A stretch of 64,000 nt of DNA. It comes from Heyndrickxia sporothermodurans. Lineage in GTDB: Bacteria > Bacillota > Bacilli > Bacillales > Bacillaceae_C. Position 1 is the first letter of the stretch. Each line of letters begins with the position of its first letter. The stretch lies in contig CP066701.1 in NCBI GenBank assembly GCA_016756695.1, forward strand, positions 62,001 to 126,000, written 5' to 3'. Shown one piece after another: positions 18,259 through 27,886 of this stretch. The translations under genes and the position numbers were made by a program. The notes under the pieces were generated by a model that was not told where the DNA came from, made no database searches, and saw only the letters and a list, made by a program, of their open reading frames with translations.

Positions 18259-19185
18259 TTAAATTGGACGGTGATTGAGAAAGTTTTGATAAGCGAAACC
18301 TTTTACTTGTTCCTCGGAATAGTATTTTAATAGTTCGTTCACTAAGTTTTGATATTTTGAGGAGTCTTCTAATTTTGTTACCTTTGTTGATATTCCATCA
18401 AAGTCGGAACCAAAACCGATTTTGTCTACACCGCCTAATGAACAAAAATGATCAATATGTTTAATAAGATCAGGAATAGTTGCTTTACCACTTTCATTTA
18501 TAAATGGTGGATTAAAAACAACATGAATTAAGCCATCTTTTTCAAATAATGCTCTTGCTTGCTGATCTGTTAAGTTTCTAACATGATTACATAATACTTT
18601 GGAATTTGAGTGGCTAGCGATTGGAAAATCAGCTATTTCAATCACATCCCAAAATGCTTTTTCGCATAAATGGGAGACATCGGTTATTATTCGATGCTGA
18701 TTATTAAATTGCACAATTTCTTTACCGAAAGAAGTAAGTCCGGCACCACGGGGCTCCCCTGCGCCATCAGCTGCCAGATTTGCGTTATTCCAAGTTAAAC
18801 CAACTGATAAAACACCTAACTCATGTAAAATACTAAGCTTTTGAATATCATTTCCGATTGCATCGACACCTTCTAGGGTAAGCATCGCACCTATTTCATT
18901 TTCTTTTAATTGATCGAAATCACGCCAATTCATAATCTGTTTCATTTCAATGTTTTTTGCTAACACTTCATTTTTCAAATAGTAAATTTGATCAAGAGCA
19001 GCTTGAAATTTCTGATCAGACTTAATGTCTGGTTCAATGAATATGGCAAAGCTTTGTACTTTTACATCCCCTTTTTGTAGTCTAGATTTGTTCGTATCTA
19101 ATTGTGCTGAGTCAGCATAGCTTAATTTACCCTTTGCATCCGCTAATTTCATTAATGCATCGCAATGTAGATCGATAATATGCAT
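18259..19185 (-). CDS. Membrane dipeptidase, M19 family
   Basis: This 308-residue zinc dipeptidase has the renal-dipeptidase motifs DLHCDALMKL at the start, LTLEGVDAIG, SHSNSKVLCNHVRNLTD and GFGSDFDG. The family hydrolyses dipeptides, often with D- or unusual residues. Its place beside a murein-peptide importer suggests it completes breakdown of imported peptides. ATG 19185 is preceded by GAGGTGATAAC and lies 10 bases after the previous gene; the longer ORF to 19248 overlaps that gene and is rejected. Confidence 0.9.
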   Translation of the reverse strand: MHIIDLHCDALMKLADAKGKLSYADSAQLDTNKSRLQKGDVKVQSFAIFIEPDIKSDQKFQAALDQIYYLKNEVLAKNIEMKQIMNWRDFDQLKENEIGAMLTLEGVDAIGNDIQKLSILHELGVLSVGLTWNNANLAADGAGEPRGAGLTSFGKEIVQFNNQHRIITDVSHLCEKAFWDVIEIADFPIASHSNSKVLCNHVRNLTDQQARALFEKDGLIHVVFNPPFINESGKATIPDLIKHIDHFCSLGGVDKIGFGSDFDGISTKVTKLEDSSKYQNLVNELLKYYSEEQVKGFAYQNFLNHRPI

Positions 19186-19195
19186 TGTTATCACC

Positions 19196-19897
19196 TCATA
19201 TACTAAATTGAATGAATCGTTGAAAGATTCTTTGCGAGATTGGATCACCGTGGACCGCCAATGGCTCGGGGTGCCATTGAACTCCTACTACAAATTTATG
19301 TAATTTACTTTCTATCGCCTCGATCACACCATCTGATGAACGAGCTACTACTTCAAATGGTTGCACAACTTTCCTGACTGCCTGATGATGAAATGAGTTT
19401 ACTTTAAATTGAACTTGACCAGCAATTTCCGCTAGTAAACTATTTTTTTCTACTTGAACATAATGAGACAAATGGTATCTTACCGCATTTTGCGTATGTT
19501 GAATGACTGGAGAGTCAATCTGACTATATATATCTTGGTACATATCCCCTTCAACAGCAATATTTAATATTTGAATTCCTCTGCATATTGCTAAGATTGG
19601 TTTATCGAGCTTAAGCATATGTTGAATTAATTCTATTTCATAATGGTCCCTTCCAGGTGAAATCGACCCTAGTTTTTGATGAGGTTCATCACCAAATAAT
19701 GTAGGATCAATATCTCCCCCACCTGATAAAACTAACCCATCTAATTTTTTCGCTAAATGTGCCGCATCTCCAATCACTCCGGCCGGCAATATGATTGGAA
19801 TGCCGCCTGCCTGGATGACAGCCTGTAAATAGTCATTTCCTAATGTATGTTTCCAATCAAAATCAACATTTGCTGTGATTCCTATAAGAGGCTTCAC
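19196..19897 (-). CDS. Gamma-glutamyl hydrolase-like class I amidotransferase (C26)
   Basis: The 233-residue protein has the C26 layout: LSGGGDIDP (oxyanion region), the nucleophile Cys in ILAICRGIQ, and His-Pro-Glu in GVQWHPEPL. Relatives hydrolyse gamma-glutamyl amides such as gamma-glutamyl-GABA (PuuD). In this setting gamma-D-glutamyl bonds of muropeptides are a possible substrate, which is inference. The start is GTG 19897 behind AAGGGGGAG. It is the first gene of a two-gene unit with the dipeptidase. Confidence 0.85.
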   Translation of the reverse strand: MKPLIGITANVDFDWKHTLGNDYLQAVIQAGGIPIILPAGVIGDAAHLAKKLDGLVLSGGGDIDPTLFGDEPHQKLGSISPGRDHYEIELIQHMLKLDKPILAICRGIQILNIAVEGDMYQDIYSQIDSPVIQHTQNAVRYHLSHYVQVEKNSLLAEIAGQVQFKVNSFHHQAVRKVVQPFEVVARSSDGVIEAIESKLHKFVVGVQWHPEPLAVHGDPISQRIFQRFIQFSI

Positions 19898-20049
19898 TTT
19901 GTATCTCCCCCTTTTGTCACTTTCTATTGCTATGTAAGGTCATTATACTGTATTTTATCATTAAAAATTATGAATGTTGTAAATTTTTAAAAGGAATATA
20001 CAACTATTTCAAGAATTGTTATTTATACAAAGAGTGGGAGATGATTTGT

Positions 20050-22119
20050 TTGGAGCTTTTCTATTATGTTTCGGGGATATTACAAGCGAAAATACGAATG
20101 GGAGAAAAAATAGAGATTCGGGCTATAAATAAAAATATGAATTCATGTGTCTTTTCTTTGGAGAAAATCCAAAACATCCTCCATGAGGCAAGGCATGTGA
20201 ACTGGACTGAGAGTGAAACTGTATTACTGAATTCTGGTGAACAGTTTACTAGATACGAAAAGGTCTCAGATTCTGTTTGGATATATGCGATGACCGGAGA
20301 AAAGCAACCAATTGATTTAGTAATTGAGCTCAATCAAATAATTGCCTTCCTTTATCACGAGGGAGTCGATAGTGCGGTTTTAGTTGTACCTGGGTACGAA
20401 CACTTAACACCGCTAAAAATGTGGAATGATCCTTTACTTTCTCGTGCTTCATTTGAGATCGAGCATATCGGAAAAATCGATGTTGAAATGCGGGATGGCG
20501 TGAGATTAGCAACAGAGGTTTGGCTGCCGAAAAATTTGAAAACGGGAACACGAATCCCAACGATATTAATTAGAACTCCTTACGGAAGAATGTCATACGG
20601 ATTGAATAAACTACGTTTTGTCCAACGGGGATTTGCTGTTATTTCACAAGACGTGCGAGGACGGGAAGATTCCGAGGGAGAATGGCTGCCGATGTATCAT
20701 GAAATGAATGACGGTGATGATACACTTAATTGGATCGCTTCCCAAAGCTGGTCAGATGGGAATGTTGGGATGATAGGTTCCTCCTATAGCGGTTTTGTTC
20801 AATGGGCAGCGGCTGCAAGTGGAAACCCCCATTTAAAAGCTATTATAAGCATTGTTACGGCCGGCACTCCATTTGGAGATTTACCGCGAAAAGACGGTCT
20901 TTATTCTTCCGGATTAATGGCATGGATTTTTATGATGGCGAAGCAAAAAACGAATAGAGATGCATTAAAACGAGATGATTGGGATGAAGTGCTAGCTATT
21001 CGTCCGCTTAAGGATATTCCGGAGAAAGCGCTTGGTTTTAACATTCCTTTTTGGAATGAGTGGATGAAACATCCCGATTATGATGAGTTTTGGGCATCTT
21101 TTGATTGGTCAAAACTTGGTGAAAAAATCAATGTACCTTCCCTCTATATTTCTGGTTGGTATGATGATGATGGAAATGGAACGACGGAGGCATGGGAGCT
21201 AAATCAGAAACATAATCGTGAGAATCAAAGATTAATTTTAGGCCCATGGTATCATAATTCAAATGCTACACGAGAAATTCATCATGTCCAATTTGGCTTA
21301 AATGCGATTCGATATGATCTTGATCTATTATGTCAGCGTTGGTATGATCGCTTTTTGAAAGGAATTGAAAATGGTGTGGACACAGAAACAGCTGTTGACT
21401 ATTATACAGTTGGTGAGAATCAATGGAAAAAGGCTAACAACTGGCCGCCAAGCAACGTACATTTAACAAACTATTATATTCAAAGTAATAGTAGCGCCCA
21501 AACAAGCTTTGGTGATGGCAAAATAAGCACTTCCCCTTCAAAAATTGATGGCTGTGATCATTATCTTTTTGACCCAAAGGACCCTGCCCCCTATTTAATA
21601 GATGTGTCTGAAAATGAGTGCAGTGTTCCGGAAAATTATCGTGACGTAGAAACAAGAAAGGATGTTTTAGTCTATACTTCTGAGCCTTTGCAGAATGAAA
21701 TTGAAATCGCCGGGGATATTTATGCAATCATTTATGCAGCAACTTCTGCAAAAGACACCGATTGGTTAATTCGGATAACAGATGTCGATGAAAAAGGGAA
21801 TTCCATTCGCCTATCTGATGGAATGGTTCGCGCTAGATATCGAACGTCGTATGAAAGCCCAAAATTGGTAACACCACATCAAATTGAAAAGTATGAAATA
21901 AAATTATCGAAAATTGCTCATTTATTTAAGAAGGGACATCGTATCCGTATTGCCATTACATCCGGAGCAAAAAATGCTTCATTTCCGAATCATAATACAG
22001 GAAACGATCCGGCAACTGACACGGAATGGGTAATAGCAGAACAAACGATATTCCATTCAGAGCAATATCCAAGTCATATAAAGTTACCAATTGTGGGTAA
22101 AATGGGGCATACTAACTAA
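20050..22119 (+). CDS. CocE/NonD-family hydrolase with an extra N-terminal domain
   Basis: The core (from about residue 145) is an X-Pro dipeptidyl-peptidase S15/CocE alpha/beta hydrolase. It begins IDVEMRDGVRLATEVWLPK; the nucleophile Ser is in GSSYSGF, the Asp in SGWYDDDGNG, and the His in GPWYHNS. A PepX_C beta-sandwich follows. CocE enzymes cleave acyl esters or X-Pro peptides. The first ~140 residues are not part of that core and I do not recognise them. TTG 20050 is chosen because GGGAG lies 9 bases upstream; ATG 20041 directly abuts the same GGGAG. It is divergent from the dipeptidase unit. Confidence 0.85.
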   Translation: MELFYYVSGILQAKIRMGEKIEIRAINKNMNSCVFSLEKIQNILHEARHVNWTESETVLLNSGEQFTRYEKVSDSVWIYAMTGEKQPIDLVIELNQIIAFLYHEGVDSAVLVVPGYEHLTPLKMWNDPLLSRASFEIEHIGKIDVEMRDGVRLATEVWLPKNLKTGTRIPTILIRTPYGRMSYGLNKLRFVQRGFAVISQDVRGREDSEGEWLPMYHEMNDGDDTLNWIASQSWSDGNVGMIGSSYSGFVQWAAAASGNPHLKAIISIVTAGTPFGDLPRKDGLYSSGLMAWIFMMAKQKTNRDALKRDDWDEVLAIRPLKDIPEKALGFNIPFWNEWMKHPDYDEFWASFDWSKLGEKINVPSLYISGWYDDDGNGTTEAWELNQKHNRENQRLILGPWYHNSNATREIHHVQFGLNAIRYDLDLLCQRWYDRFLKGIENGVDTETAVDYYTVGENQWKKANNWPPSNVHLTNYYIQSNSSAQTSFGDGKISTSPSKIDGCDHYLFDPKDPAPYLIDVSENECSVPENYRDVETRKDVLVYTSEPLQNEIEIAGDIYAIIYAATSAKDTDWLIRITDVDEKGNSIRLSDGMVRARYRTSYESPKLVTPHQIEKYEIKLSKIAHLFKKGHRIRIAITSGAKNASFPNHNTGNDPATDTEWVIAEQTIFHSEQYPSHIKLPIVGKMGHTN

Positions 22120-22146
22120 GAGTAATTTTTAGTAAGGAGTATACCC

Positions 22147-23097
22147 ATGATTAGAACATTAGCAGTTACGATAACTTATGATTTACTACATGATGTTCCG
22201 CTTGAGGAACTATCTTCTTCCAAATACATTTGGTATTGGATAGATTTCGATCGTCCTACAGAGGAAGAAATTCTGAAACTAAGAAATCCATTGAAATTTC
22301 ATCCTTTGGCAATTGAGGACTGTATTCATAAACTTCAAAGGCCAAAATTAGATTATTACGAAGATCATACATTTTTTGTTATGCATAGTCTTCATCCCGA
22401 TGAATTAGTAAAAGAAGAAATCAATATCTTTCTAGGAGAAAATTTCATCGTCACTTTTCACCATCACAAAGCAAAGGAAATTTTTGATGTATGGACTCGT
22501 TTTAGCGAAAGCGAATCCTTTGAAAATTGGGATTCGTATCATATTTTATATGAAGTGATGGACAAAATTGTTGATAATTATTTTCCGATTATTTATAAGC
22601 TTGAAGATCGGCTTAACGAAATTGAGGACAATTCTAAAAATGAAACAATGGAAGTGTTGTTAGAGAGTTTATTTGATACGAGACATGATTTGCTTTCGAT
22701 GCGAAATACAGTCACACCTATGAGCGATTTATTATATCGCATGTTAAATTCACACCGTTTAGAAGGGATTCAAAATAGAATCGCCTATTTTGCCGATATC
22801 CACGATCACTTGCTTAAACTTGCCGGAATGATTGATTCCAGTCGGGAATTAACGGCAGATATTAGAGACAGTTATCTTTCATTAAATGCACATCAAACCA
22901 ATCGTGTCATGAAGGTTCTTACCGTCATTACCACCATCTTTATGCCGCTAACACTAATCGCAGGTATTTATGGAATGAACTTTGATTACATGCCCGAACT
23001 ACATTGGAAATTTGGCTATTTCATCATTCTATTCATCATGTTTTTAATTGGAGCAGGAATGTCCGCATGGTTTATGAAAAAGGGTTGGTTTAAATAA
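22147..23097 (+). CDS. corA: CorA-family magnesium transporter
   Basis: This 316-residue protein has a long acidic cytoplasmic domain and two C-terminal helices. The diagnostic GMN is in YGMNFDYMPEL after the first helix (MPLTLIAGI), and the C-terminus is Lys-rich. It forms a pentameric Mg2+/Co2+ channel. The ATG follows TAAGGAG. It is 27 bases after the CocE gene and may be co-transcribed. Confidence 0.93.
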   Translation: MIRTLAVTITYDLLHDVPLEELSSSKYIWYWIDFDRPTEEEILKLRNPLKFHPLAIEDCIHKLQRPKLDYYEDHTFFVMHSLHPDELVKEEINIFLGENFIVTFHHHKAKEIFDVWTRFSESESFENWDSYHILYEVMDKIVDNYFPIIYKLEDRLNEIEDNSKNETMEVLLESLFDTRHDLLSMRNTVTPMSDLLYRMLNSHRLEGIQNRIAYFADIHDHLLKLAGMIDSSRELTADIRDSYLSLNAHQTNRVMKVLTVITTIFMPLTLIAGIYGMNFDYMPELHWKFGYFIILFIMFLIGAGMSAWFMKKGWFK

Positions 23098-23130
23098 AAG
23101 TCTCTTTTAAAAAGGTTGTTGCTTTTAACA

Positions 23131-23272
23131 AAGCGCAGAGTGGATTGGAGCGGAAGGTACGAGACTCCTGCGGGATCAGCTGGATAGATGAGACCCCGCA
23201 GGAGCGAAGCGACGAGGAGGCTCATCACCAGCCCCGCGGAAAGCGAGTACCTGCAGCGGAAAGGAACGGACA
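23131..23272 (+). repeat. Interspersed palindromic repeat, copy A
   Basis: This is a ~142-bp GC-rich element in AT-rich DNA with nested inverted repeats. A central stem pairs ACTCCTGCGGG with CCCGCAGGAG, and outer arms AGGTAC and GTACCT pair. It closely matches, in reverse, 30754-30895 and 33080-33220. The element is non-coding; the ORFs drawn through it are shadows. Confidence 0.9.
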
Positions 23273-23355
23273 CTGTTTTTTTACATTTTCAATACCCGTA
23301 TGACGTGGTAAAATATAAAATATTCAAAAGAGTGATATAAAAGGAGCTGATAAAT

Positions 23356-23982
23356 GTGTCTAACTTTCTTTTGTTTGCTTTTATGTGTATTTGCTTAATT
23401 ATTTTACCAGGTCCTGATACCGCTATTACTACCAAAAATACATTAAGTTTCGGAAAACAAGGTGGATTTCAAACCCTTTTTGGAACGTGTTGCGCACTAT
23501 GTGTTCATACTTTTGCTGTTATCGTTGGGCTATCAGCAATAATCGTTAAATCTGCTATTCTTTTTTCGATTATTAAATATGCAGGAGCCATCTATTTAAT
23601 CTATTTAGGGATAAAAACATTATTATCCATCAAGCAAGACATGAACAGTGATATGTCTGAAATAAAAAGCAGCAAAGGCCATTCGTTTTTTCTCCAAGGC
23701 TTTTTAACCAATTTACTGAACCCAAAAGTTGCCGTATTCTTTTTAACCTTTTTACCACAGTTTTTAAATCCAGCGGAGAATTCGTGGAGTCAATTTCTTA
23801 TAATGGGAATCACATATATCGTTCTGACCGCGATTTGGTTCATTCTATATATTACATTAATTCAACGAATCAATGTCTTTATGAAAAAGCCGAAAACACA
23901 AAAATTTATTCAAGGGATCACAGGAGCAGTCTTAGTCGGATTTGCGATAAAACTTGCTTTTGAAAAGGCTGCTTTCAAATAG
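23356..23982 (+). CDS. LysE/RhtB-family amino acid exporter
   Basis: The 208-residue, six-helix protein begins with the family hallmark LPGPDTAITTKNTLSFGKQGG (helix 1 and loop) and has the LNPKVAVFFLTFLPQF segment in the middle. Family members export basic amino acids, homoserine, threonine or related compounds; the substrate cannot be told. The GTG start is set by AAGGAG about 9 bases upstream. Confidence 0.9.
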   Translation: MSNFLLFAFMCICLIILPGPDTAITTKNTLSFGKQGGFQTLFGTCCALCVHTFAVIVGLSAIIVKSAILFSIIKYAGAIYLIYLGIKTLLSIKQDMNSDMSEIKSSKGHSFFLQGFLTNLLNPKVAVFFLTFLPQFLNPAENSWSQFLIMGITYIVLTAIWFILYITLIQRINVFMKKPKTQKFIQGITGAVLVGFAIKLAFEKAAFK

Positions 23983-24066
23983 GCGACAGATCCTGCATAT
24001 AAATTTATAGTACTATTAAGAAAATTATGATAGAATGAAGTTAAGTTAATTATTTGGTTGGAGATT

Positions 24067-24121
24067 AGAGACCACACAACATTTTAGTACGATTACTAAT
24101 ATGCTTGTTGTGGTCTCTTTT
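24067..24121 (+). promoter_or_regulatory. Leader terminator/antiterminator of glpD
   Basis: A long inverted repeat, AGAGACCACA(CA)AC with GTTGTGGTCTCT, is followed by TTTTTG and sits about 60 bases before glpD. In Bacillus subtilis the glpD leader terminator is overcome by the RNA-binding protein GlpP with glycerol-3-phosphate, and this leader has the same position and form. Confidence 0.8.
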
Positions 24122-24181
24122 TGTATTCCTACTTTTATTACTTATGATTTAGGGAAACTATCTTAAAAAGGGGGAATTCAA

Positions 24182-25855
24182 ATGGAAAACACTTTTTCAG
24201 AAATTACCCGAACTGAAAACTTTGAACAAATGAGCAAGGATAAATACGATCTTCTTATTATCGGTGGAGGAATTACCGGTGCTGGAATTGCTTTGGACGC
24301 TGTTACACGCGGCTTGAAAGTTGCTTTAGTAGAAATGCAGGATTTTGCTGCCGGAACATCAAGTCGTTCAACCAAACTAATCCATGGAGGACTCCGTTAT
24401 TTAAAACAATTTGAAATAAATGTTGTGAAAGAAGTAGGAAGAGAACGTGCCATTGTTTATGAAAATGGCCCGCATGTAACTACACCCGAATGGATGCTTC
24501 TTCCCTTCCATAAAGGGGGAACTTTCGGAGCTTTTACCACTTCGATCGGGCTGAAAGTTTATGACTTTTTAGCACAAGTAAAAAAAACAGAACGCCGGAC
24601 AATGTTATCTGCTGAAGAAACATTACAGAAGGAACCGTTAATTAAAAAAGATGGACTAAAAGGTGGAGGCTATTATGTCGAGTACCGGACAGATGATGCG
24701 AGATTAACAATCGAAGTGATCAAAGCTGCCGTAGAAAATGGGGCAATTGTTGCTAACTATGTGAAAGCGGAACAATTCATTTATGATGAACGCAAAAAAA
24801 TTATTGGTGTAATTGTTCGTGATTTATTAACAAATAAAGAAGTAGAAATTCATGCTGAAAAGTTTGTAAATGCTGCAGGACCTTGGGTCGATGAAGTAAG
24901 AGGAAAAGATTACGCGAAAAATAATAAACAATTACGATTAACGAAAGGAATTCATCTTGTTTTTGACCAATCTGTCTTCCCATTACGCCAAGCAGTTTAT
25001 TTCGATACACCGGATGGACGAATGATTTTTGCTATTCCACGTGATGGTAAGACGTATGTAGGAACAACTGATACATTTTATGATAAAGATACAGCTCATC
25101 CAAAAATGCTTTCATCTGACCGTGATTATGTCATTAGTGTCATTAACTATATGTTCCCGGATGTAAAAATAACAAAAGATGATGTAGAGTCTAGCTGGGC
25201 AGGCGTTCGCCCGCTTATATACGAACAAGGCAAAGATCCTTCTGATATTTCAAGGAAGGATGAAATATGGGAAGCAGATAGCGGCTTAATTACAATCGCC
25301 GGCGGTAAATTAACCGGGTACCGTAAGATGGCTGAAAATGTCGTTGATCTAGTGGCAAAAGAATTATGTGTCACACAGCAAAGGAATCTTAAACCTTGCC
25401 AAACGGTTCACTTTCCTATTTCTGGTGGGAATTTAGGCGGCTCGGCCAATTACAACTCGTTCATTACTAAAAAAGCAAATGAAGCTATTCAATTCGGTTT
25501 AACTGAAGAAGAAGGCTATGCACTTGCAAGTAAATATGGCACAAATGTTGATTATCTTTTCGACTATGCAAAGGATTATCAGGAACTTGACGAGGATCAG
25601 TTAACGCCTTTTGTATATGCGCAACTGATGTACGCAATTGAAAAGGAAATGGTCCTAAAACCTGTTGACTTCTTTATTCGCCGTACTGGAGCCTTATTTT
25701 TTAATATTAACTGGGTAAAAAAATGGAAAGAGCCTGTTCTTGCAAAAATGGAAGAAGTGTTTGGTTGGGATTCTGAACAAACGAAAGAATATACCGCTGA
25801 ATTAGAAAAAGAATTAAAAGATGCGGTTGTTCCTATTGACGAGCAAGGATTGTAA
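24182..25855 (+). CDS. glpD: Aerobic glycerol-3-phosphate dehydrogenase
   Basis: This 557-residue membrane-associated flavoenzyme oxidises glycerol-3-phosphate to DHAP and passes electrons to menaquinone. The FAD motif [21 protein letters not shown] is near 22-42, followed by [17 protein letters not shown], and [14 protein letters not shown] is about residue 377. Length is normal. glpF and glpK are not in this window. Control by GlpP antitermination is inferred from the leader. The start ATG follows AAAGGGGG. Confidence 0.96.
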   Translation: MENTFSEITRTENFEQMSKDKYDLLIIGGGITGAGIALDAVTRGLKVALVEMQDFAAGTSSRSTKLIHGGLRYLKQFEINVVKEVGRERAIVYENGPHVTTPEWMLLPFHKGGTFGAFTTSIGLKVYDFLAQVKKTERRTMLSAEETLQKEPLIKKDGLKGGGYYVEYRTDDARLTIEVIKAAVENGAIVANYVKAEQFIYDERKKIIGVIVRDLLTNKEVEIHAEKFVNAAGPWVDEVRGKDYAKNNKQLRLTKGIHLVFDQSVFPLRQAVYFDTPDGRMIFAIPRDGKTYVGTTDTFYDKDTAHPKMLSSDRDYVISVINYMFPDVKITKDDVESSWAGVRPLIYEQGKDPSDISRKDEIWEADSGLITIAGGKLTGYRKMAENVVDLVAKELCVTQQRNLKPCQTVHFPISGGNLGGSANYNSFITKKANEAIQFGLTEEEGYALASKYGTNVDYLFDYAKDYQELDEDQLTPFVYAQLMYAIEKEMVLKPVDFFIRRTGALFFNINWVKKWKEPVLAKMEEVFGWDSEQTKEYTAELEKELKDAVVPIDEQGL

Positions 25856-25866
25856 AAGATTTAAGG

Positions 25867-25896
25867 GGGTGAACCCTAAATGTTCACCCTTATTAT
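25867..25896 (+). terminator. Terminator of glpD
   Basis: GGGTGAA pairs with TTCACCC (25867-25873 and 25883-25889) around a 9-base loop, followed by a T-rich stretch. Confidence 0.6.
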
Positions 25897-26387
25897 ACTT
25901 CCGGCATTGGTGTCGGTGTTGGTTTAGCATAGCCTTCCTTATATTTTTCATCTATACTTTTGCGAATCTCTTTCATTGATTTGCCTTTATTGTAATCAAC
26001 GATTGATTGTGCCGCTATTTCTAAGCATACATCACAATTCACTCCATGTTCATCCCAAACAATGGCCCCATTTTTTTTATTCTCTTGTATAAAGCAATCA
26101 TAATTGTCCTTGTGTCCCATCTCTCCACAACCACAATAACATGGCATATGCTCTAATAATTCCTGATGTGAGGCAGCAGCTTGATAGATCGTTTGCACTG
26201 TTTCAGATGTATTATTCAAAAACGTTGGTAAAACATCTTTACTCGCCGTCTCTTCACCTATTGGCATTGTATGCTCTGCTGTTTTCTTTTTTGGGGATTC
26301 CTTGCTTTCATTTTTAGTACTACTGCAAGCTGAAAGAACAAGAATCACAGCAAAAAGCGTCAGAAGGATTCTATTTTTTCTATACAT
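25893..26387 (-). CDS. PCYCGC-motif lipoprotein
   Basis: This 164-residue secreted lipoprotein has lipobox LSAC (Cys near residue 21). The mature part carries the PCYCGC signature, then NYDCFIQ and NCDVCLEIA, giving many paired cysteines. The domain is common in Bacillus and is thought to bind a metal or cofactor, but its role is not established. The C-terminus ends in a short Pro/Thr run. ATG 26387 fits the AAAGGATGG site; the ATG at 26396 abuts it. Confidence 0.85.
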   Translation of the reverse strand: MYRKNRILLTLFAVILVLSACSSTKNESKESPKKKTAEHTMPIGEETASKDVLPTFLNNTSETVQTIYQAAASHQELLEHMPCYCGCGEMGHKDNYDCFIQENKKNGAIVWDEHGVNCDVCLEIAAQSIVDYNKGKSMKEIRKSIDEKYKEGYAKPTPTPMPEV

Positions 26388-26570
26388 ATTTTCCATCCTT
26401 TCGAGGAATTAACTTATCTATATTTTAAAAATAATTATAAAGGGAAACAAGCTGTATGGAAGAAATGACATAAATTGATCACACCCTAACTAATATTCCC
26501 ATTAGTAAATCGTTTGTATAAGGGGAAAATATCAAATGTATTTATTCAGCTTTGGAAAGGATTGAAACCT

Positions 26571-27851
26571 TTGAATCAAGCAATAGATGAAAAACATGAA
26601 TGGAAAGATATACTAAATACTGTAAAAAAATTAGACCCAAAAAAATTAGAAATCGTTAAAGCAACCCTTCCGATCGTTCAAGAACATGGTGAAAAAATTA
26701 CGAAGCGATTTTATAAAAGATTATTTGAAAATCATCCCGAGTTGAAAAATGTTTTTAATATGACACACCAAATTACTGGCCATCAACCGAAAGCATTAGC
26801 AAATGCCGTATATGCAGCTGCTGCTAATATTGAAGATATGAGTGCCATTATGCCTGCTTTAGAACGAATTGGGCAAAAACATCGAAGTTTACAAATTAAA
26901 CCGGAGCAATATCCAATTGTTGGCGAAAATTTATTAGGCGCGATAAAAGAAGTGCTTGGCGATGCAGCAACAGATGAGATTATCGATGCCTGGGCAGATG
27001 CATATGAAGTGATTTCCGATGTATTTATCCGGATGGAAAACCGTTTATATAAAACAGCAGAAACCCAGCCCGGGGGCTGGGCCGGATTCAAAGACTTTAT
27101 TATTGATCGTAAAGTGGAGGAAAGTGAAGTGATCACTTCATTCTACTTAAAGCCTAAGGATGGAAAAGAATTACCTCAATATATACCAGGACAATATATT
27201 ACCGTAAAAATTGATATTGAAAAAGAGAAGTACACTCATTTACGGCAATACAGTTTATCCGATCGTCCTGGAAATGATTATTATCGTATCAGTGTAAAAC
27301 GGGAAGATCCAAAATCGGAAGAACTTCCTCCGGGAGTTGTTTCGACGGATTTACATGAACTATTTAACGAAGGGGATATTCTCCCTATTTCCGCTCCTGC
27401 CGGTGATTTCTACCTCGATATGAATAGTAACACTCCTGTTGTTTTAATTTGCGGAGGAGTGGGAATTACGCCATTAATGAGTATGCTAAATACGATTATT
27501 GAGAAACAACCGGACAGAAAAGTATATTTTATTCATGCTGTAATGAATGGAAAAGTTCAAGCGTTTAAAGACTATATTAAAGAAGTAGCTGCTAAGAACT
27601 CTAATGTTGAAGCATATTCCATTTACTCACACCCAACGGACGAAGACAGAAAAAATAAAGCCTTCGATAAAGAAGGGTTTATTACATTAGAATGGATGAA
27701 AGAAATATTGCCAAATCATGATTCGCAATTCTATTTCTGTGGTCCGGAGCCTTTCATGAAGGTTGTGAATCGCGCGTTGTTAGACTGGGTTGTTCCTAAA
27801 GAGAATATTCATTATGAATTCTTTGGGTCTTTCGGAGATTTAGAAGGCTAA
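26571..27851 (+). CDS. hmp: Flavohaemoglobin, nitric oxide dioxygenase
   Basis: The enzyme oxidises NO to nitrate using O2 and NAD(P)H. An N-terminal globin (Tyr in KRFYKRLF, distal Gln in THQ, proximal His in GQKHRSLQI) is followed by an FAD domain (RQYSLSD) and an NAD domain (GGVGITPLMSML, FCGPEPFM). The globin normally starts near KLDPKKLEIVK; here the frame is open about 25-45 codons further upstream. TTG 26571 is chosen because AAAGG lies 10 bases before it, but the true start is uncertain. Confidence 0.9.
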   Translation: MNQAIDEKHEWKDILNTVKKLDPKKLEIVKATLPIVQEHGEKITKRFYKRLFENHPELKNVFNMTHQITGHQPKALANAVYAAAANIEDMSAIMPALERIGQKHRSLQIKPEQYPIVGENLLGAIKEVLGDAATDEIIDAWADAYEVISDVFIRMENRLYKTAETQPGGWAGFKDFIIDRKVEESEVITSFYLKPKDGKELPQYIPGQYITVKIDIEKEKYTHLRQYSLSDRPGNDYYRISVKREDPKSEELPPGVVSTDLHELFNEGDILPISAPAGDFYLDMNSNTPVVLICGGVGITPLMSMLNTIIEKQPDRKVYFIHAVMNGKVQAFKDYIKEVAAKNSNVEAYSIYSHPTDEDRKNKAFDKEGFITLEWMKEILPNHDSQFYFCGPEPFMKVVNRALLDWVVPKENIHYEFFGSFGDLEG

Positions 27852-27858
27852 AGTAAAA

Positions 27859-27880
27859 AAAAGGTTGTCAACCCTTTTTT
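27859..27880. terminator. Terminator between hmp and spoVR
   Basis: A short GGTT/AACC hairpin sits inside long A and T runs between two convergent genes. Confidence 0.55.
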
Positions 27881-27886
27881 ACTTTT

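Noticed and set aside
23016-23273. ORFs crossing the 142-bp repeats (also at 30748 and 32981)
   Set aside because: They arise from the GC-rich palindromes, have no ribosome sites, and their sequence is just the repeat translated.
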